DNA of 64,000 bases from Sinorhizobium sojae CCBAU 05684 (GCF_002288525.1 NZ_CP023067.1:682001-746000); one strand, 5' to 3'; numbered from the stretch's first letter, positions 26,219-36,685 are shown. Numbers and translations: made by a program. Notes: a model not told the origin generated them from the letters alone.

Positions 26219-28525
26219 ATGGTCACGACCGCAAAGCCCATCACCGCCATCATTGCAAGCGAGATCAAGGCGACCCCCGCCCAGGTCGGTGCCGCAGTCG
26301 AATTGCTCGACGGCGGAGCCACCGTGCCGTTCATCGCCCGCTACCGCAAGGAGGTCACCGGCGGTCTCGACGACACGCAACTTCGTATCCTCTCCGAGCG
26401 TCTCACCTATCTGCGCGAACTCGCGGCGCGGCGCGTATCGATCCTCGATTCCATCCGCGCCCAGGGCAAGCTCACCGATGATCTCGAAGGCAAGATAGCC
26501 GCTGCTGGCACCAAGGCGGAGTTGGAGGACATCTATCTGCCCTACAAGCCGAAGCGGCGGACCAAGGCGGAAATCGCGCGGGAGCGCGGCCTGGGTCCGC
26601 TCGCGGAGGCGATCCTTGCCGATCGCACCATCGCGCCGTCCGAGCGTGCGGTCGCCTTCCTGAGCGCGGATGTACCGGACGTGAAGGCGGCGCTCGATGG
26701 CGCCCGCGATATCATCGCCGAGGGCATGACCGAAAATGCCGACCTTCTCGGGCGCCTGCGCAACCACATGCGGGAAGCGGCCTATCTGCGCGCCAGGGTG
26801 GTCGACGGCAAGCAGGAAGCGGGCGCGAAATTCTCGGACTATTTCGACCATATGGAGCGCTGGGCCACCGCGCCCGGGCACCGGGCGCTGGCGATGCTGC
26901 GCGGCTGGAACGAGGAGGTCCTTTCCGTCGATATCGTTGTCGATCAGGACGAGGTTTCGCCGCAGAAGCCGGTCGAACGCATGATCGCGGCCGCCTATGA
27001 TGTGCGCGGGTCCCTGCCGGGTGACAAATGGCTGATCGAGGTCATAGGCTGGACCTGGCGCGTCAAGCTTTCGCTGTCGCTCTCGCTCGACCTGATGCGC
27101 GAGTTGCGCGAGCGAGCCGAGGAGGAGGCGATCCGCGTCTTTGCACGCAATCTCAAGGACCTGCTGCTCGCCGCCCCGGCCGGCTCGCGCGCGACCATGG
27201 GGCTCGACCCGGGCATCCGCACCGGCGTGAAGGTTGCCGTCATCGATGGCACGGGAAAACTCCTGGAGACGACCACGGTCTATCCCTTCCCGCCGAAAAA
27301 CGACGTTCGCGGCACGCAGGCCGAGCTCGCGTCATTGTTGCGCAAGCACAAGGTCGAACTGATCGCTATTGGTAACGGCACCGGCAGCCGCGAAACGGAG
27401 AAGCTCGTTGCCGACATGCTGGCGCAAATGCCCGCGCCGAAACCGACGAAAGTCATCGTCTCGGAGGCAGGCGCCTCGGTCTATTCGGCTTCGGAAGCGG
27501 CGGCCGCGGAATTCCCGGAGCTAGATGTCTCGTTGCGCGGTGCCGTGTCGATCGCGCGGCGGCTGCAGGATCCGCTTGCCGAACTCGTCAAGATCGAGCC
27601 GAAATCGATCGGCGTCGGCCAGTATCAGCACGACGTCGACCAGTCGAAACTCAACCGATCGCTGGATGCGGTCGTTGAAGATGCCGTGAATGCCGTCGGC
27701 GTCGATCTCAACACCGCTTCGGCGCCGCTTTTGGCGCGGGTCTCAGGTCTCGGCAAGTCGTCGGCGGAAGCGATCGTCGCGCATCGCAATGCGACAGGCC
27801 CTTTTGCCAACCGGCAGGAGCTCCTGAAGGTGCCGCGTCTCGGTGCGCGCACTTTCGAGCAATGCGCCGGTTTCTTGAGGATTCCGAACGGGTCCGAGCC
27901 GCTCGATGCCTCCGCCGTGCACCCGGAAGCCTATGGCGTGGCCAAGAAGATCGTCGCCGCCTGCGGCCGCGACGTTCGCTCGCTGATGGGCGATGGCGCT
28001 GCCTTGAGAAAACTCGACCCGCGGATATTCGTTGACCAGCGCTTCGGTCTGCCGACGGTCAAGGACATTCTCGCCGAGCTGGAGAAGCCCGGCCGGGATC
28101 CGCGTCCGAGCTTCAAGACGGCGACCTTTGCGGAGGGTGTCGACGATATCAAGGACCTGAAGGTCGGCATGCAGCTCGAAGGCACTGTGACGAACGTCGC
28201 CGCCTTTGGCGCCTTTGTCGATGTCGGTGTGCACCAGGATGGTCTCGTGCATGTGTCGCAGCTCGCCGATCGTTTCGTCAAGGATCCGCATGAGGTCGTC
28301 AAGGCCGGTGACGTGGTACGGGTGCGCGTCACGGAGGTCGATGTCGCCCGCAAGCGTATCGGCCTCAGCATGCGCAAGGATGGTGGCAATCACACCGGCC
28401 GAGAGGCGAGGGGAGCGAGCCCGAGTGGCGGCGATCGCAATGCGGGCGGGCGACCGCAGAAGGGCCAGGCGCCGGCACAGGGTGCGTTCGGTGCAGCGCT
28501 TTCGGAAGCGATGCGCAAAAAATAA
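26219..28525 (+). CDS. tex: Tex family RNA-binding transcription accessory protein
   Basis: 768 residues. N-terminal Tex region (about 10-200: [36 protein letters not shown]), a YqgF/RuvC-like fold (starting near 327 with [17 protein letters not shown]), helix-hairpin-helix segments (about 497-557) and a C-terminal S1 RNA-binding domain (about 647-720: [20 protein letters not shown]). The S1 domain is followed by a disordered Gly/Arg-rich tail. Tex binds nucleic acid and influences transcription. The start at 26219 begins at the family's N-terminus. Confidence 0.95.
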   Translation: MVTTAKPITAIIASEIKATPAQVGAAVELLDGGATVPFIARYRKEVTGGLDDTQLRILSERLTYLRELAARRVSILDSIRAQGKLTDDLEGKIAAAGTKAELEDIYLPYKPKRRTKAEIARERGLGPLAEAILADRTIAPSERAVAFLSADVPDVKAALDGARDIIAEGMTENADLLGRLRNHMREAAYLRARVVDGKQEAGAKFSDYFDHMERWATAPGHRALAMLRGWNEEVLSVDIVVDQDEVSPQKPVERMIAAAYDVRGSLPGDKWLIEVIGWTWRVKLSLSLSLDLMRELRERAEEEAIRVFARNLKDLLLAAPAGSRATMGLDPGIRTGVKVAVIDGTGKLLETTTVYPFPPKNDVRGTQAELASLLRKHKVELIAIGNGTGSRETEKLVADMLAQMPAPKPTKVIVSEAGASVYSASEAAAAEFPELDVSLRGAVSIARRLQDPLAELVKIEPKSIGVGQYQHDVDQSKLNRSLDAVVEDAVNAVGVDLNTASAPLLARVSGLGKSSAEAIVAHRNATGPFANRQELLKVPRLGARTFEQCAGFLRIPNGSEPLDASAVHPEAYGVAKKIVAACGRDVRSLMGDGAALRKLDPRIFVDQRFGLPTVKDILAELEKPGRDPRPSFKTATFAEGVDDIKDLKVGMQLEGTVTNVAAFGAFVDVGVHQDGLVHVSQLADRFVKDPHEVVKAGDVVRVRVTEVDVARKRIGLSMRKDGGNHTGREARGASPSGGDRNAGGRPQKGQAPAQGAFGAALSEAMRKK

Positions 28526-28738
28526 GCGCCGTAAGGAACGGCTTTTGCCGCGGATCGTTAGTAGAACGACACGGTAGGCTGGGTTCCCTTTTTTCAGCTT
28601 TGAATCAGCCTTCCGTCATCCCTCCGGTGGCGACGCACGTCGTCCCATGCAGGTGTCGACCTTTAGGAATGCCGGTCTACTGCGGAACAGGTCAGTGGAA
28701 ATCTTTTCCGCCGGAGCTCCCGGCGAAAGGAGTGCCTC

Positions 28739-29050
28739 ATGATACACAATGTGACCCGCAGCCTGCCGCACGCTGCCCTGCTGGCGGCGGCAATAAGCTA
28801 TCCGCTTCCGGCCGACGCGCAGGGTGTCGTGAATTGTGCCCAACGGTCGCAAGTGATCGAGTTCCTGGCTCGGCAATATGCCGAAAAGCAGGCGGCAGTC
28901 GGACTGATCAATCCCCGAGCGGTGATGGAACTCTATGCCGCCGACAGCGGCAGCTGGACCCTGATCGTGACGGATGTTTCCGGTCGCAGCTGCGTTATCT
29001 TCGCAGGGCAAAGCTGGGACGCCAAGGTTCCCGTGGGCCCGAAAGCTTAG
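28739..29050 (+). CDS. small secreted protein of unknown function
   Basis: 103 residues with a very good ribosome-binding site (GAAAGGAG). A signal peptide is likely (about 27 residues, ending in ADAQ), followed by a compact mature domain with two cysteines (NCAQR and SGRSCVIFAG) that could pair in the periplasm. The segment SGSWTLIVTDVSGRSCVIFA suggests a small beta-sheet fold. I do not recognise the family with certainty. Surrounded by non-coding sequence and apparently monocistronic. Confidence 0.75.
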   Translation: MIHNVTRSLPHAALLAAAISYPLPADAQGVVNCAQRSQVIEFLARQYAEKQAAVGLINPRAVMELYAADSGSWTLIVTDVSGRSCVIFAGQSWDAKVPVGPKA

Positions 29051-29108
29051 CTTCCGAGATTCTTTGTGACCGATCAGGCGATGTCGCCGCTTCATTTGTT
29101 TACAGTCC

Positions 29109-29191
29109 ACAGCGCGCACGTCTTATCAGACGCGCAAAGATCGCTGTAACTCTTTGGATCTGCGCATCGAGCTCTCCGAAGGTCGATGCGC
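29109..29191. repeat. palindromic intergenic repeat (acagcgc family)
   Basis: Matches the repeat at 15902-16004 closely (gtcttatcagacgcgcaaag, gctgtaactcttt, tctgcgcatcgagct), but the second palindrome is shortened. It lies between the convergent secreted-protein gene and rkpK. Confidence 0.83.
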
Positions 29192-29202
29192 GTTCCAGCC
29201 AA

Positions 29203-30516
29203 TCAATCCGGTCTGCCGACGCTGGCATAGCTGAAGCCATGCCTCGTGACCTCGTCCTTGCGATAGATGTTACGCAGGTCGACGAGCAGGGGCGTCTTCA
29301 TGGTGGCCTTCAGACGGCCGAAATCCAGCGCCCGGAACTCGTTCCATTCGGTGACGATCACCAGTGCATCGGCGCGCGCCGCGGCCTCGTAGGGATCCTT
29401 CGCATAGGTCATGCCGTCGATGACCTTGCGGGCGTTCTCCATGCCCTCCGGATCGTAGCCGGTGACCTCGGCGCCGGCATCCTGCAGCGTCTGGACGATG
29501 GCGATCGCCGGGCTGTCGCGCATGTCGTCGGTGTTCGGCTTGAAGGTGAGGCCGAGCACTGCGATCTTGCGGCCGCGCACGTCGCCGCCGGCCTCCGCGA
29601 TCACCTTGCGGCCCATGGCGCGCTTGCGGTTGTCATTGACGGCGACCGTGGTCTCGACCAGCCGCACCGGGCTGTCGTGGTCCTGCGCCGTCTTGACGAG
29701 CGCCAGCGTGTCCTTCGGGAAGCAGGAGCCGCCATAGCCGGGGCCGGCATGCAGGAATTTGGAGCCGATACGCCCGTCGAGGCCGATGCCGCGGGCGACG
29801 TCCTGGACATTGGCGCCGACCTTTTCGCACAGGTCGGCCATTTCGTTGATGAAGGTGATCTTCAGCGCCAGGAAGGCGTTACCGGCATATTTGATCAGTT
29901 CCGACGTGCGGCGGGTCGTGAAGACCAGCGGCGCCTGGTTGAGGTAGAGCGGGCGATAGACCTCGGTCATCACCTCGCGGGCGCGATCGGCATTGCCGTC
30001 GAGGCCGATGACGATCCGGTCGGGCCGCTTGAAATCCTCGATCGCCGCGCCTTCGCGCAGGAATTCGGGATTGGAGACGACGGCGAAGTCGGCCTCCGGA
30101 TTGGTCTCGCGGATGATGCGCTCGACCTCGTCGCCGGTGCCGACCGGCACTGTCGACTTGGTGACGACGACGGTGAAGCCTGAGAGATTGGCGGCGATCT
30201 CGCGCGCCGCAGCATAGACATAGGATAGATCGGCATGGCCGTCGCCGCGGCGCGACGGCGTACCGACGGCAATGAAGATGACGTCGCTGCCGGCGACCGC
30301 GGATGTGAGATCGGTGGTGAAGGTCAGGCGTCCCGAGGCGACATTGTGGGCGACGAGCTGGTCGAGGCCCGGCTCGAAGATCGGAATCTGCCCCTTCTCG
30401 AGGGCCGCGATCTTGCCCTCGTCCTTGTCGAGGCAGACGACGTCATGGCCGAAATCCGCAAAGCACACGCCGGAAACCAGGCCGACATAGCCGGCGCCAA
30501 TCATCGTTATCTTCAT
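29203..30516 (-). CDS. rkpK: UDP-glucose 6-dehydrogenase
   Basis: 437 residues. The NAD-binding Rossmann motif GAGYVGLVSGVCFADFGHDV is at the N-terminus; the catalytic cysteine is in GPGYGGSCFPKDT near residue 260, and the family's DMRDSPA segment is in the C-terminal domain. It oxidises UDP-glucose to UDP-glucuronate. In Sinorhizobium meliloti the enzyme of this type is RkpK, encoded next to lpsL and needed for K-antigen and LPS synthesis; the same arrangement is seen here. Confidence 0.93.
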   Translation of the reverse strand: MKITMIGAGYVGLVSGVCFADFGHDVVCLDKDEGKIAALEKGQIPIFEPGLDQLVAHNVASGRLTFTTDLTSAVAGSDVIFIAVGTPSRRGDGHADLSYVYAAAREIAANLSGFTVVVTKSTVPVGTGDEVERIIRETNPEADFAVVSNPEFLREGAAIEDFKRPDRIVIGLDGNADRAREVMTEVYRPLYLNQAPLVFTTRRTSELIKYAGNAFLALKITFINEMADLCEKVGANVQDVARGIGLDGRIGSKFLHAGPGYGGSCFPKDTLALVKTAQDHDSPVRLVETTVAVNDNRKRAMGRKVIAEAGGDVRGRKIAVLGLTFKPNTDDMRDSPAIAIVQTLQDAGAEVTGYDPEGMENARKVIDGMTYAKDPYEAAARADALVIVTEWNEFRALDFGRLKATMKTPLLVDLRNIYRKDEVTRHGFSYASVGRPD

Positions 30517-30660
30517 CCGATCTTCCTTTGTTGTTGAGTCTTCGAGGCTCGTGGGAGGCGGGCTCGGAGCCTACCCGTCCATTGATAGCCAAATAGGACC
30601 GATTTTCGACCTACAAATGACAGGGGCATATTTGCTTTCGCCGCAATTGCCTCGAAACGA

Positions 30661-31683
30661 TCAATTGCCGGCGCTCGCGCAATAATGTTGCGTATACCAG
30701 TTCACGAATCGGGCAACGCCCTCCTCGACCGACACGGAAGGTTTGAAGCCCGTCAGTGCCTCGAGCAGCTCCGGCGAGGCATAGGTGCGCGGCACGTCGC
30801 CCTGCTGCATCGGCAGCATGTTGCGGATCGCCGGACGGCCGACGGCCTTCTCGACAGTTTCCACGAAGGTCATCAGGTCGACCGGCTGGCCGCCGCCGAG
30901 ATTGACGACGCGAAATGGTGCGTGGCGCGAGAGGGTGTCGTCAGCCGTATCCGCTGCGACGCGGTTGTCTTCCGAGGGCGCGACATGCGAAAGCCGGAGA
31001 ATGCCCTCGACGAGATCGTCGATATAGGTGAAATCGCGGCTCATGCGGCCTTCGCCGTAGATGTCGATCGGGCGGTTGTTATGAATGGCGTCGACGAATT
31101 TGAAGAGCGCCATGTCCGGCCGCCCCCAGGGGCCATAGACGGTGAAGAAGCGGAAGGCAGTGGTCGGCACCTTGTAGAGATGCGCGTAGCTGTGGGCCAT
31201 CAGCTCCATCGACTTCTTTGTCGCCGCGTAGAGCGTCATAGGCTCGTCGGCGCGGTCCGTTTCGGCAAAGGGAATTTTTTCGTTGGCGCCGTAAATCGAA
31301 GAGGTCGAGGCGAGCATCAGGTGTTTCGGGTCGATCGCCTTCGCGAGTTCCAGGATGTTCCAGGATCCGACGAGATTTGAATCTACATAGGCCTTCGGAT
31401 TTTCGAGGCTGTAGCGAACGCCGGCTTGCGCTGCGAGGTGGATGATGACTTCCGGCTCGGCGAGCTCCGCCGCCCGGTCGAGGGCGGCCCGGTCTTCGAG
31501 CATGGCCGTCACCGCCTTGAAGCCGTTGGAGCGCTCGAGGATCGCATGCCGGCGCTCTTTCAGCGTTACGTCGTAATAGGGCGTCATGCCGTCGAAGCCG
31601 ACCACGAAATGCCCGTCGTCGATGAGCCGTTTGGCGACATGAAAGCCGATGAAACCTGCGGTGCCGGTGATGAGGTAACGCAC
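30661..31683 (-). CDS. lpsL: UDP-glucuronate 4-epimerase
   Basis: 340 residues with a GTG start. Extended SDR epimerase: NAD motif [15 protein letters not shown] at the N-terminus, catalytic [19 protein letters not shown] (Tyr and Lys), and the nucleotide-sugar epimerase segments [17 protein letters not shown] and [12 protein letters not shown]. It converts UDP-glucuronate into UDP-galacturonate, the step after RkpK, for LPS and capsule. The first four residues differ in start choice only. It lies 145 bases upstream of rkpK on the same strand. Confidence 0.93.
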   Translation of the reverse strand: MRYLITGTAGFIGFHVAKRLIDDGHFVVGFDGMTPYYDVTLKERRHAILERSNGFKAVTAMLEDRAALDRAAELAEPEVIIHLAAQAGVRYSLENPKAYVDSNLVGSWNILELAKAIDPKHLMLASTSSIYGANEKIPFAETDRADEPMTLYAATKKSMELMAHSYAHLYKVPTTAFRFFTVYGPWGRPDMALFKFVDAIHNNRPIDIYGEGRMSRDFTYIDDLVEGILRLSHVAPSEDNRVAADTADDTLSRHAPFRVVNLGGGQPVDLMTFVETVEKAVGRPAIRNMLPMQQGDVPRTYASPELLEALTGFKPSVSVEEGVARFVNWYTQHYCASAGN

Positions 31684-31747
31684 GACGATATCCCAGATTG
31701 CAATGACTCACCCGTTCATACGCACAAAGGCGGGCGATTGAAAGGGA

Positions 31748-32080
31748 TCACTCCGGCGGCTTGTCGAGGTTCCGCTGGAGAGCAGTCAGCACGGACATCG
31801 CGTGACCGGCATATTGGCTTATCCAGCGGTCGTGAATGGCCCGGATCGGCAGAGCGTTCAGGTGGTTCCACCGGTCGCGGCCCTCGCGTTTGACGAGAAC
31901 GAGTCCGGCATCCTCCAGGACCTTCAGATGCTGCATCACGGTGCAGCGGTCGAGGCTCGAAAACTGGTTACAGAGCATTCCGGTCGTTCGCGGAGCTTCC
32001 TTCAGCGCGTCCAGAATCTCGCGCCTGAGCCCGTTAGCCAGCGCCTTGAATACCGCATCGTCTTTCGAATCAATTGACAT
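31748..32080 (-). CDS. ArsR-family winged-helix transcriptional regulator
   Basis: 110 residues. ArsR-type winged helix (about residues 8-85: FKALANGLRREILDALKEAP, CTVMQHLKVLEDAGLVLVKR, then the wing EGRDRWNHLN). The classical metal-binding ELCVCDL motif is absent, as in the subgroup paired with SRPBCC (AHSA1) genes. It is divergent from such a gene at 32132, and its start codon lies inside a perfect palindrome (32079-32098), suggesting that it represses itself and the divergent genes. Confidence 0.9.
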   Translation of the reverse strand: MSIDSKDDAVFKALANGLRREILDALKEAPRTTGMLCNQFSSLDRCTVMQHLKVLEDAGLVLVKREGRDRWNHLNALPIRAIHDRWISQYAGHAMSVLTALQRNLDKPPE

Positions 32081-32098
32081 GTTATATTTTTATAACAT
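32079..32098. promoter_or_regulatory. perfect palindrome between divergent ArsR and SRPBCC genes, probable operator
   Basis: atgttata-tttt-tataacat: 8-bp arms with a 4-base spacer, overlapping the start codon of the ArsR gene and lying 34 bases before the SRPBCC start. Position and symmetry fit the ArsR dimer's operator. Confidence 0.75.
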
Positions 32099-32131
32099 AT
32101 GATGCGCGGGCACAATAGCGAGGAGGACGCC

Positions 32132-32614
32132 ATGCCTTTCGAATTTCGCGTCAACGGACGGATCGCCCGGCCAGTCGAGGAGGTGTTCGACGCCGTCGTC
32201 AATCCGGACAAGCTCAGCCAATATTTCGTAACCCTCGGCGGCGTAAGCGGTCCGCTGGTCGCCGGCACTACGGTAACCTGGTGGGGCGAGGCGCCGGTGG
32301 AAGTGGAAATCGTCGAACCCAACGAACGGATCGTCTTCCGCTGGGATGCCATGGTAGAGAAGGGGGAAACGCCTTACCGGACGCACGTTGAGATGCGCTT
32401 TCAGCCGCTCGAGGATGGCGCCACCATGGTCACCATTGCCGAAAGCGGCTGGCGGGAGAACGAGCAGGGGCAGAAGAGCTCCTATCTCAACTGCGAGGGT
32501 TGGTCGCAGATGCTGGCCTGCATGAAGGCTTGGCTCGAATACGGCATCAATTTGCGCCAGGGCTATTATGTCAGCGAGCTCTCCGGCAAGCCGGCGCTCG
32601 AGCCGCAGGTCTGA
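32132..32614 (+). CDS. SRPBCC (AHSA1-like) domain protein
   Basis: 160 residues from the ATG at 32132, preceded by GAGGAGG. START/Bet v1-like fold with the AHSA1-type pattern: RIARPVEEVFDAVVNPDKL near the start, VEPNERIVFRWD in the middle and EGWSQMLACMKAWLEYG at the C-terminal helix. Such proteins bind small hydrophobic ligands, and many are paired with ArsR regulators and VOC proteins, as here. Ligand unknown. Confidence 0.87.
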   Translation: MPFEFRVNGRIARPVEEVFDAVVNPDKLSQYFVTLGGVSGPLVAGTTVTWWGEAPVEVEIVEPNERIVFRWDAMVEKGETPYRTHVEMRFQPLEDGATMVTIAESGWRENEQGQKSSYLNCEGWSQMLACMKAWLEYGINLRQGYYVSELSGKPALEPQV

Positions 32615-32626
32615 GGAGGTTGTGTC

Positions 32627-32989
32627 ATGGTTGCGCAGATTAGAGGCGGCATCAACATAGCCATGAAGGTCCCGAGCCACCAATACGAGGCTGTGGTCGC
32701 TTTCTACCGCGATATCGTCGGCTTGCCGCCATATGACGAGAAAGAGCCTGTCAAGGGTTTCGTTCTTGGCCCGAACCGCCTGTGGATCGATGAAATGCCT
32801 CATCTAAGCCAGGCGGAAGTCTAGCTCGAGCTCTTCACCGACGATCATGAGATGGCACTTGACCACCTCGCCGCAAACGGGGCAGTGCGCTGCGATGCAG
32901 TGGAAGAGCTGGGCGAGGGGTTCCGGGGCGGCTGGATCATGAACCCGGCCAATATCGTGCACCTGGTCCGTGCACCGGACGCTTGGTAG
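32627..32989 (+). pseudogene. VOC (glyoxalase-like) family gene interrupted by an in-frame amber codon
   Basis: The ATG follows GAGGAGG. The frame reads 65 residues (INIAMKVPSHQYEAVVAFYR, then DIVGLPPYDEKEP) up to TAG at 32822-32824. It continues without shift as LELFTDDHEMALDHLAANGA and ends GGWIMNPANIVHLVRAPDAW with a second TAG at 32987-32989. The full frame is 120 codons, normal for a small VOC protein. The TAG stands where VOC proteins usually have a residue such as Trp, so a TGG-to-TAG change is the simplest origin. It is probably a recent pseudogene of the ArsR-controlled unit. Confidence 0.85.
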
Positions 32990-32994
32990 CGCGC

Positions 32995-33732
32995 TCAGAA
33001 GGAAAGAAGCGGGTTGTCGGCGGTCGTGCCCATCGGGGCTTCGACCGGCGGCAGCGCCGCACTCATCGGCGGTTCTGCCTGGATCACGACGACTCGAGTT
33101 CCCTCCGGCACGCGATTATAGAGATCGATGACATCCTGATTGAGCATCCGAATGCAGCCGCTCGAAACGGCTCTACCGATCGACCAGGCTTCCGGGGTGC
33201 CATGAATACGGAACAGCGTGTCCTTGCCGTTCTGGTAAAGGTAGAGGGCGCGTGGGCCAAGCGGATTGGTAAGACCTGGTTCCACGCCGCCCGCGAGCGG
33301 TCCGTAGCGTTCCGGTTCGCGCGCCACCATGTCCGATGTCGGGACCCAGCGCGGCCATTCCGCCTTCCGGCCGATGCGGGCCTCGCCGGCGAATTCCAGG
33401 CCTTCCCTGCCGACGCCGATCCCGTAGCGCAGGGCCATCCCGCCGTCCTGCACCAGGTAGAGGTACCGGCTGGGCGTGTCGATGACGATCGTGCCTGGCG
33501 GCTCGTAGGTGGAATAGGGCACCTGCTGGCGTAGAAAATTCGGGTCCACCGTGCTGATGTCCGTTGCCGGCAGCGGGAACCGCTCCTCCGGCAACGGCCC
33601 GTACATCGCCGTGTAGTAAGGGTCCGGCCCGGCCGGCCGGGTGGCTTGCGGTTTGCTGCCGCTCGCGCATCCTGCAAGGGCAACCGCGGCGATGACAAGA
33701 ATGAAAATCTGTACGGGGCGAAACACACACAT
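32995..33732 (-). CDS. L,D-transpeptidase (YkuD domain) lipoprotein
   Basis: 245 residues from the ATG at 33732; an in-frame ATG at 33825 would add 31 residues. The N-terminus is a lipoprotein signal with lipobox VALAGC near residue 20. The YkuD domain (about 95-225) has the active-site segment HGTPEAWSIGRAVSSGCIRM containing the catalytic cysteine. It forms 3-3 peptidoglycan cross-links or attaches proteins to peptidoglycan. It ends just beyond the VOC pseudogene and converges with it. Confidence 0.92.
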   Translation of the reverse strand: MCVFRPVQIFILVIAAVALAGCASGSKPQATRPAGPDPYYTAMYGPLPEERFPLPATDISTVDPNFLRQQVPYSTYEPPGTIVIDTPSRYLYLVQDGGMALRYGIGVGREGLEFAGEARIGRKAEWPRWVPTSDMVAREPERYGPLAGGVEPGLTNPLGPRALYLYQNGKDTLFRIHGTPEAWSIGRAVSSGCIRMLNQDVIDLYNRVPEGTRVVVIQAEPPMSAALPPVEAPMGTTADNPLLSF

Positions 33733-33947
33733 AATCGAAACGATCCTGACAATGGCAATGGGGATCGGCGAGGTCGGCCGTCCCAGTCTGTGTCCTGGGC
33801 AGAACACGGCTGCGAATCGACCCATCTTTGAATGTAGTCTGAGGAGGGGACGGCCGAAAGGGGAATTGCGGCTTTGGCCGATGTGGGGGTGGCTCCGCGA
33901 TCCATCTCCGCTTGATCGGCTTTGCGCCGCGGGTGTATGCCATTTCG

Positions 33948-34715
33948 ATGCAATGGAGCGATCAGGCCATCATTCTGGGCATCCGCAGGCACGGCGAAAG
34001 CTCTGTCATCGCGGAGGTCATGACGTCCGGGCACGGCCGGCATCTGGGCCTCGTGCGTGGGGGCCGATCGCGCTCAATGCAGCCGGTACTGCAGCCGGGC
34101 AATTCGGTCGAGGTCACTTGGCGCGCGCGTCTCGACGAACATCTCGGCGAATTCCGTGTCGAGCCCATGCAATTGCGCGCCGCAAGGCTGATGGAGGCGG
34201 CGATCTCGGTCTACGGTATCCAGGCGTTGGGTGCCCTCCTAAGACTCCTGCCCGAGCGCGATCCGCATCCGCATCTCTACGAGGCGCTTGCCGTCATCGT
34301 CGACCACTTGCAGGACCCGGCGGACGCCGGCGAACTCTTCGTGCGCTTCGAACTGGCGGTCCTGAACGATCTCGGCTTCGGGCTCGATCTTTCGGAATGT
34401 GCGGCAACGGGCAGGCGCGACGAACTCGTCTATGTGTCGCCGAAATCGGGTCGCGCGGTCAGCAGTGACGCGGGTGCCCCCTATGCCGAGCGCATGCTCG
34501 CCCTTCCGGCCTTTTTGTCCGGTAGCCGGAACGCGGCCGATCATGACGGCCTGGCGGCGGCGTTCCGTCTCACCGCCCATTTCCTGAACCGCCATGTCTA
34601 TGAACCGCGCGGCATCGATGCATCTTCCGCGCGCGACGGCTTCGTCCAAGCGACGCTGAAGGCGTTCAGAGAGGCGCCGAAGTCGGCGCCTCAGATTGTT
34701 CCACCGGTCGGTTAG
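33948..34715 (+). CDS. recO: DNA repair protein RecO
   Basis: 255 residues starting [19 protein letters not shown], the conserved start of alphaproteobacterial RecO: an OB-fold N-terminal domain (1-80, [17 protein letters not shown]) then the helical part with [19 protein letters not shown] and [17 protein letters not shown]. It helps RecR load RecA onto SSB-coated gaps. The last four bases overlap the convergent phoX stop codon. It is separated from era by about 10 kb, although both belong to the same operon in many bacteria. Confidence 0.94.
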   Translation: MQWSDQAIILGIRRHGESSVIAEVMTSGHGRHLGLVRGGRSRSMQPVLQPGNSVEVTWRARLDEHLGEFRVEPMQLRAARLMEAAISVYGIQALGALLRLLPERDPHPHLYEALAVIVDHLQDPADAGELFVRFELAVLNDLGFGLDLSECAATGRRDELVYVSPKSGRAVSSDAGAPYAERMLALPAFLSGSRNAADHDGLAAAFRLTAHFLNRHVYEPRGIDASSARDGFVQATLKAFREAPKSAPQIVPPVG

Positions 34716-36625
34716 CCGATCAGGGCGTTGTCGTCGCGTTTGATGGCGATCACGGTCGAGCGCGGCAGCTTGCCTTCGCCGTCCGGGAAAGGTGCGTCCG
34801 GGTGCTGGATGCCGACGAACATCGTGCGTTTGTCGGCGGACCAGGTCACGCCGGTGACTTCGGCACCCTTCGGCCCGGTGAGGAAGCGCTCGATGCGGCC
34901 GGTGGCAGGATCGCCCGCTAGCATCTGGTTGTTGCCCTGGCCAAGGAACTCGCCCTCGTTGGAGTCTTCACCGTCGGTCTGGATCCAAAGGAGGCCGGTG
35001 GTGTCGAACATCATGCCGTCCGGCGAGTTGAACATGTTGCCGGAGTTGATGTTGGACGAACCGGCATAGGCGCCGCCCTTGTGGACGTCCGGATTGCCGG
35101 CCATGACGAACAGGTCCCATTTGAAATTGCCGCCGGCATGGTCCTCGTTGTCCGGATACCAGCGGACGATCTGGCCATATTCGTTCTTTTCGCGCGGATT
35201 CGGGCCACCGACCGTCATTTCGTCGCCGCCGGCATTGGTGCGCAGCTTGCCATCTTTCACTTCGCCGCGGCGGCTGTTGTTGGTGAGCGCGCAATAGGCT
35301 TCGATCGCGACCGGGTTGACGGCGACCCATTCCGGTCGATCCATGGTGGTGGCGCCGACCTTTGAGGCGGCCTGTCGGGTGAACACGTATATCTCGTCCA
35401 TCTTCATGCCCGTAGTTTCCAGGGTGAGGGCCAGCCATTCGCCATTGCCGTCGTCGGAGAACTTGGCGACATAGAGCGTGCCTTCGTCGAGCAGCTTGGA
35501 GGTGTCGCCGCCCGGAACGTAGATGCCGTTCGAGACATATTTGTAAAGGAATTCGCCACGTTCGTCGTCGCCCATGTAGACGACCACGCGACCGTCGCGT
35601 GCGATGACGACAGCGGCGTTTTCATGCTTGATACGGCCGAGAGCGGTGCGCTTGATCGGGGTCGACGAAGCGTCCGATGGATCGATTTCGACGATGTAGC
35701 CGGCGCGGCGCGGTTCGTTCGGATTCTTGGAGACGTCGAAACGGGGATCGAAGGCCTCATAGCCATAGCGGGTTTCCGCTGAGATGCCGTAGCGCTTGTA
35801 GTCGTCGGGCATGGCGAAGGTCGGGTCGGTGGAACCGAAATAGCCGTTGAAATTTTCCTCGCAGGTGAGATAGGTGCCCCAGGGGGTCCTGCCCGCGCCG
35901 CAATTGTTGAAGGTCCCGAGACAGTCGGTGCCGTTCGGATCAGCTTCGGTCTTGAGAAGGTCGGAGCCGGCGGCCGGACCAGAAATCTTCATCGGAGTCA
36001 GATGGGTAATCCGGCGGTTGAACGGGCTGTCGAGCACGATTTCCCAGCCGTTCTCACCTTCGACGACTTCCATGACGGTGACTCCCTGCATGTTCTGCAG
36101 AATCTTCACGTCGTCGGCGCTCTTGGGCATGCCCTTATCATTTTTCGGAAGATTGGCTTTGTTGTTGACGTATTCGTGGTTGACGGCAATGACCTGCTTG
36201 CCACCGATAGCGAACAGCTCCATGCCATCGGTGTTTTCGCCGAAGACCTTATCGGAGTTCTCGACACTGACGCCGTTGGCCGGATCGATATCCGGAACAT
36301 TCGAAAACAGCGGCTGGCCCCATTTCGCAAGCGGCCTCCAAGAATAGCCTTCCGGAACGTGAATCGTACTATCGGTGGCGATCGGAACCGGCTTGAACGG
36401 GAAGCGGGAAGCTGCTTCCTGAGCCCGCGCGGAAGTGGAGTTCAGCAGATTGCCGAGCGTGCCCATGGCGGCAGCGGCGGATCCGAAGGCGAGAACACCG
36501 CCAAGAAAGCCGCGGCGCGAAACGGCCGCTTCGACGATTCGGTCGAAATCGGTTTCAGCCGGAGGCGGATTCTGCAGTTCGTCCCATTCGTCCCAGGACA
36601 GCTTGCTCTTGTCGATGTCGGTCAT
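34712..36625 (-). CDS. phoX: PhoX family (DUF839) Tat-exported phosphatase
   Basis: 637 residues from the ATG at 36625, preceded by GGAGAAAAG. The Tat signal [18 protein letters not shown] starts near residue 37 and follows an acidic N-terminal tail. The beta-propeller-like DUF839 part contains [40 protein letters not shown] and [12 protein letters not shown]. PhoX enzymes are calcium-dependent alkaline phosphatases of the periplasm; similar proteins without proven activity also exist, so the symbol is a family assignment. Candidate Pho boxes lie upstream (36686-36720). Its stop overlaps the recO stop by four bases. Confidence 0.88.
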   Translation of the reverse strand: MTDIDKSKLSWDEWDELQNPPPAETDFDRIVEAAVSRRGFLGGVLAFGSAAAAMGTLGNLLNSTSARAQEAASRFPFKPVPIATDSTIHVPEGYSWRPLAKWGQPLFSNVPDIDPANGVSVENSDKVFGENTDGMELFAIGGKQVIAVNHEYVNNKANLPKNDKGMPKSADDVKILQNMQGVTVMEVVEGENGWEIVLDSPFNRRITHLTPMKISGPAAGSDLLKTEADPNGTDCLGTFNNCGAGRTPWGTYLTCEENFNGYFGSTDPTFAMPDDYKRYGISAETRYGYEAFDPRFDVSKNPNEPRRAGYIVEIDPSDASSTPIKRTALGRIKHENAAVVIARDGRVVVYMGDDERGEFLYKYVSNGIYVPGGDTSKLLDEGTLYVAKFSDDGNGEWLALTLETTGMKMDEIYVFTRQAASKVGATTMDRPEWVAVNPVAIEAYCALTNNSRRGEVKDGKLRTNAGGDEMTVGGPNPREKNEYGQIVRWYPDNEDHAGGNFKWDLFVMAGNPDVHKGGAYAGSSNINSGNMFNSPDGMMFDTTGLLWIQTDGEDSNEGEFLGQGNNQMLAGDPATGRIERFLTGPKGAEVTGVTWSADKRTMFVGIQHPDAPFPDGEGKLPRSTVIAIKRDDNALIG

Positions 36626-36685
36626 GGCTTTTCTCCATTCGTTGCTTTTCGGAACAGGTCCAAGGACGGGGCGTATCGCCGTTAA

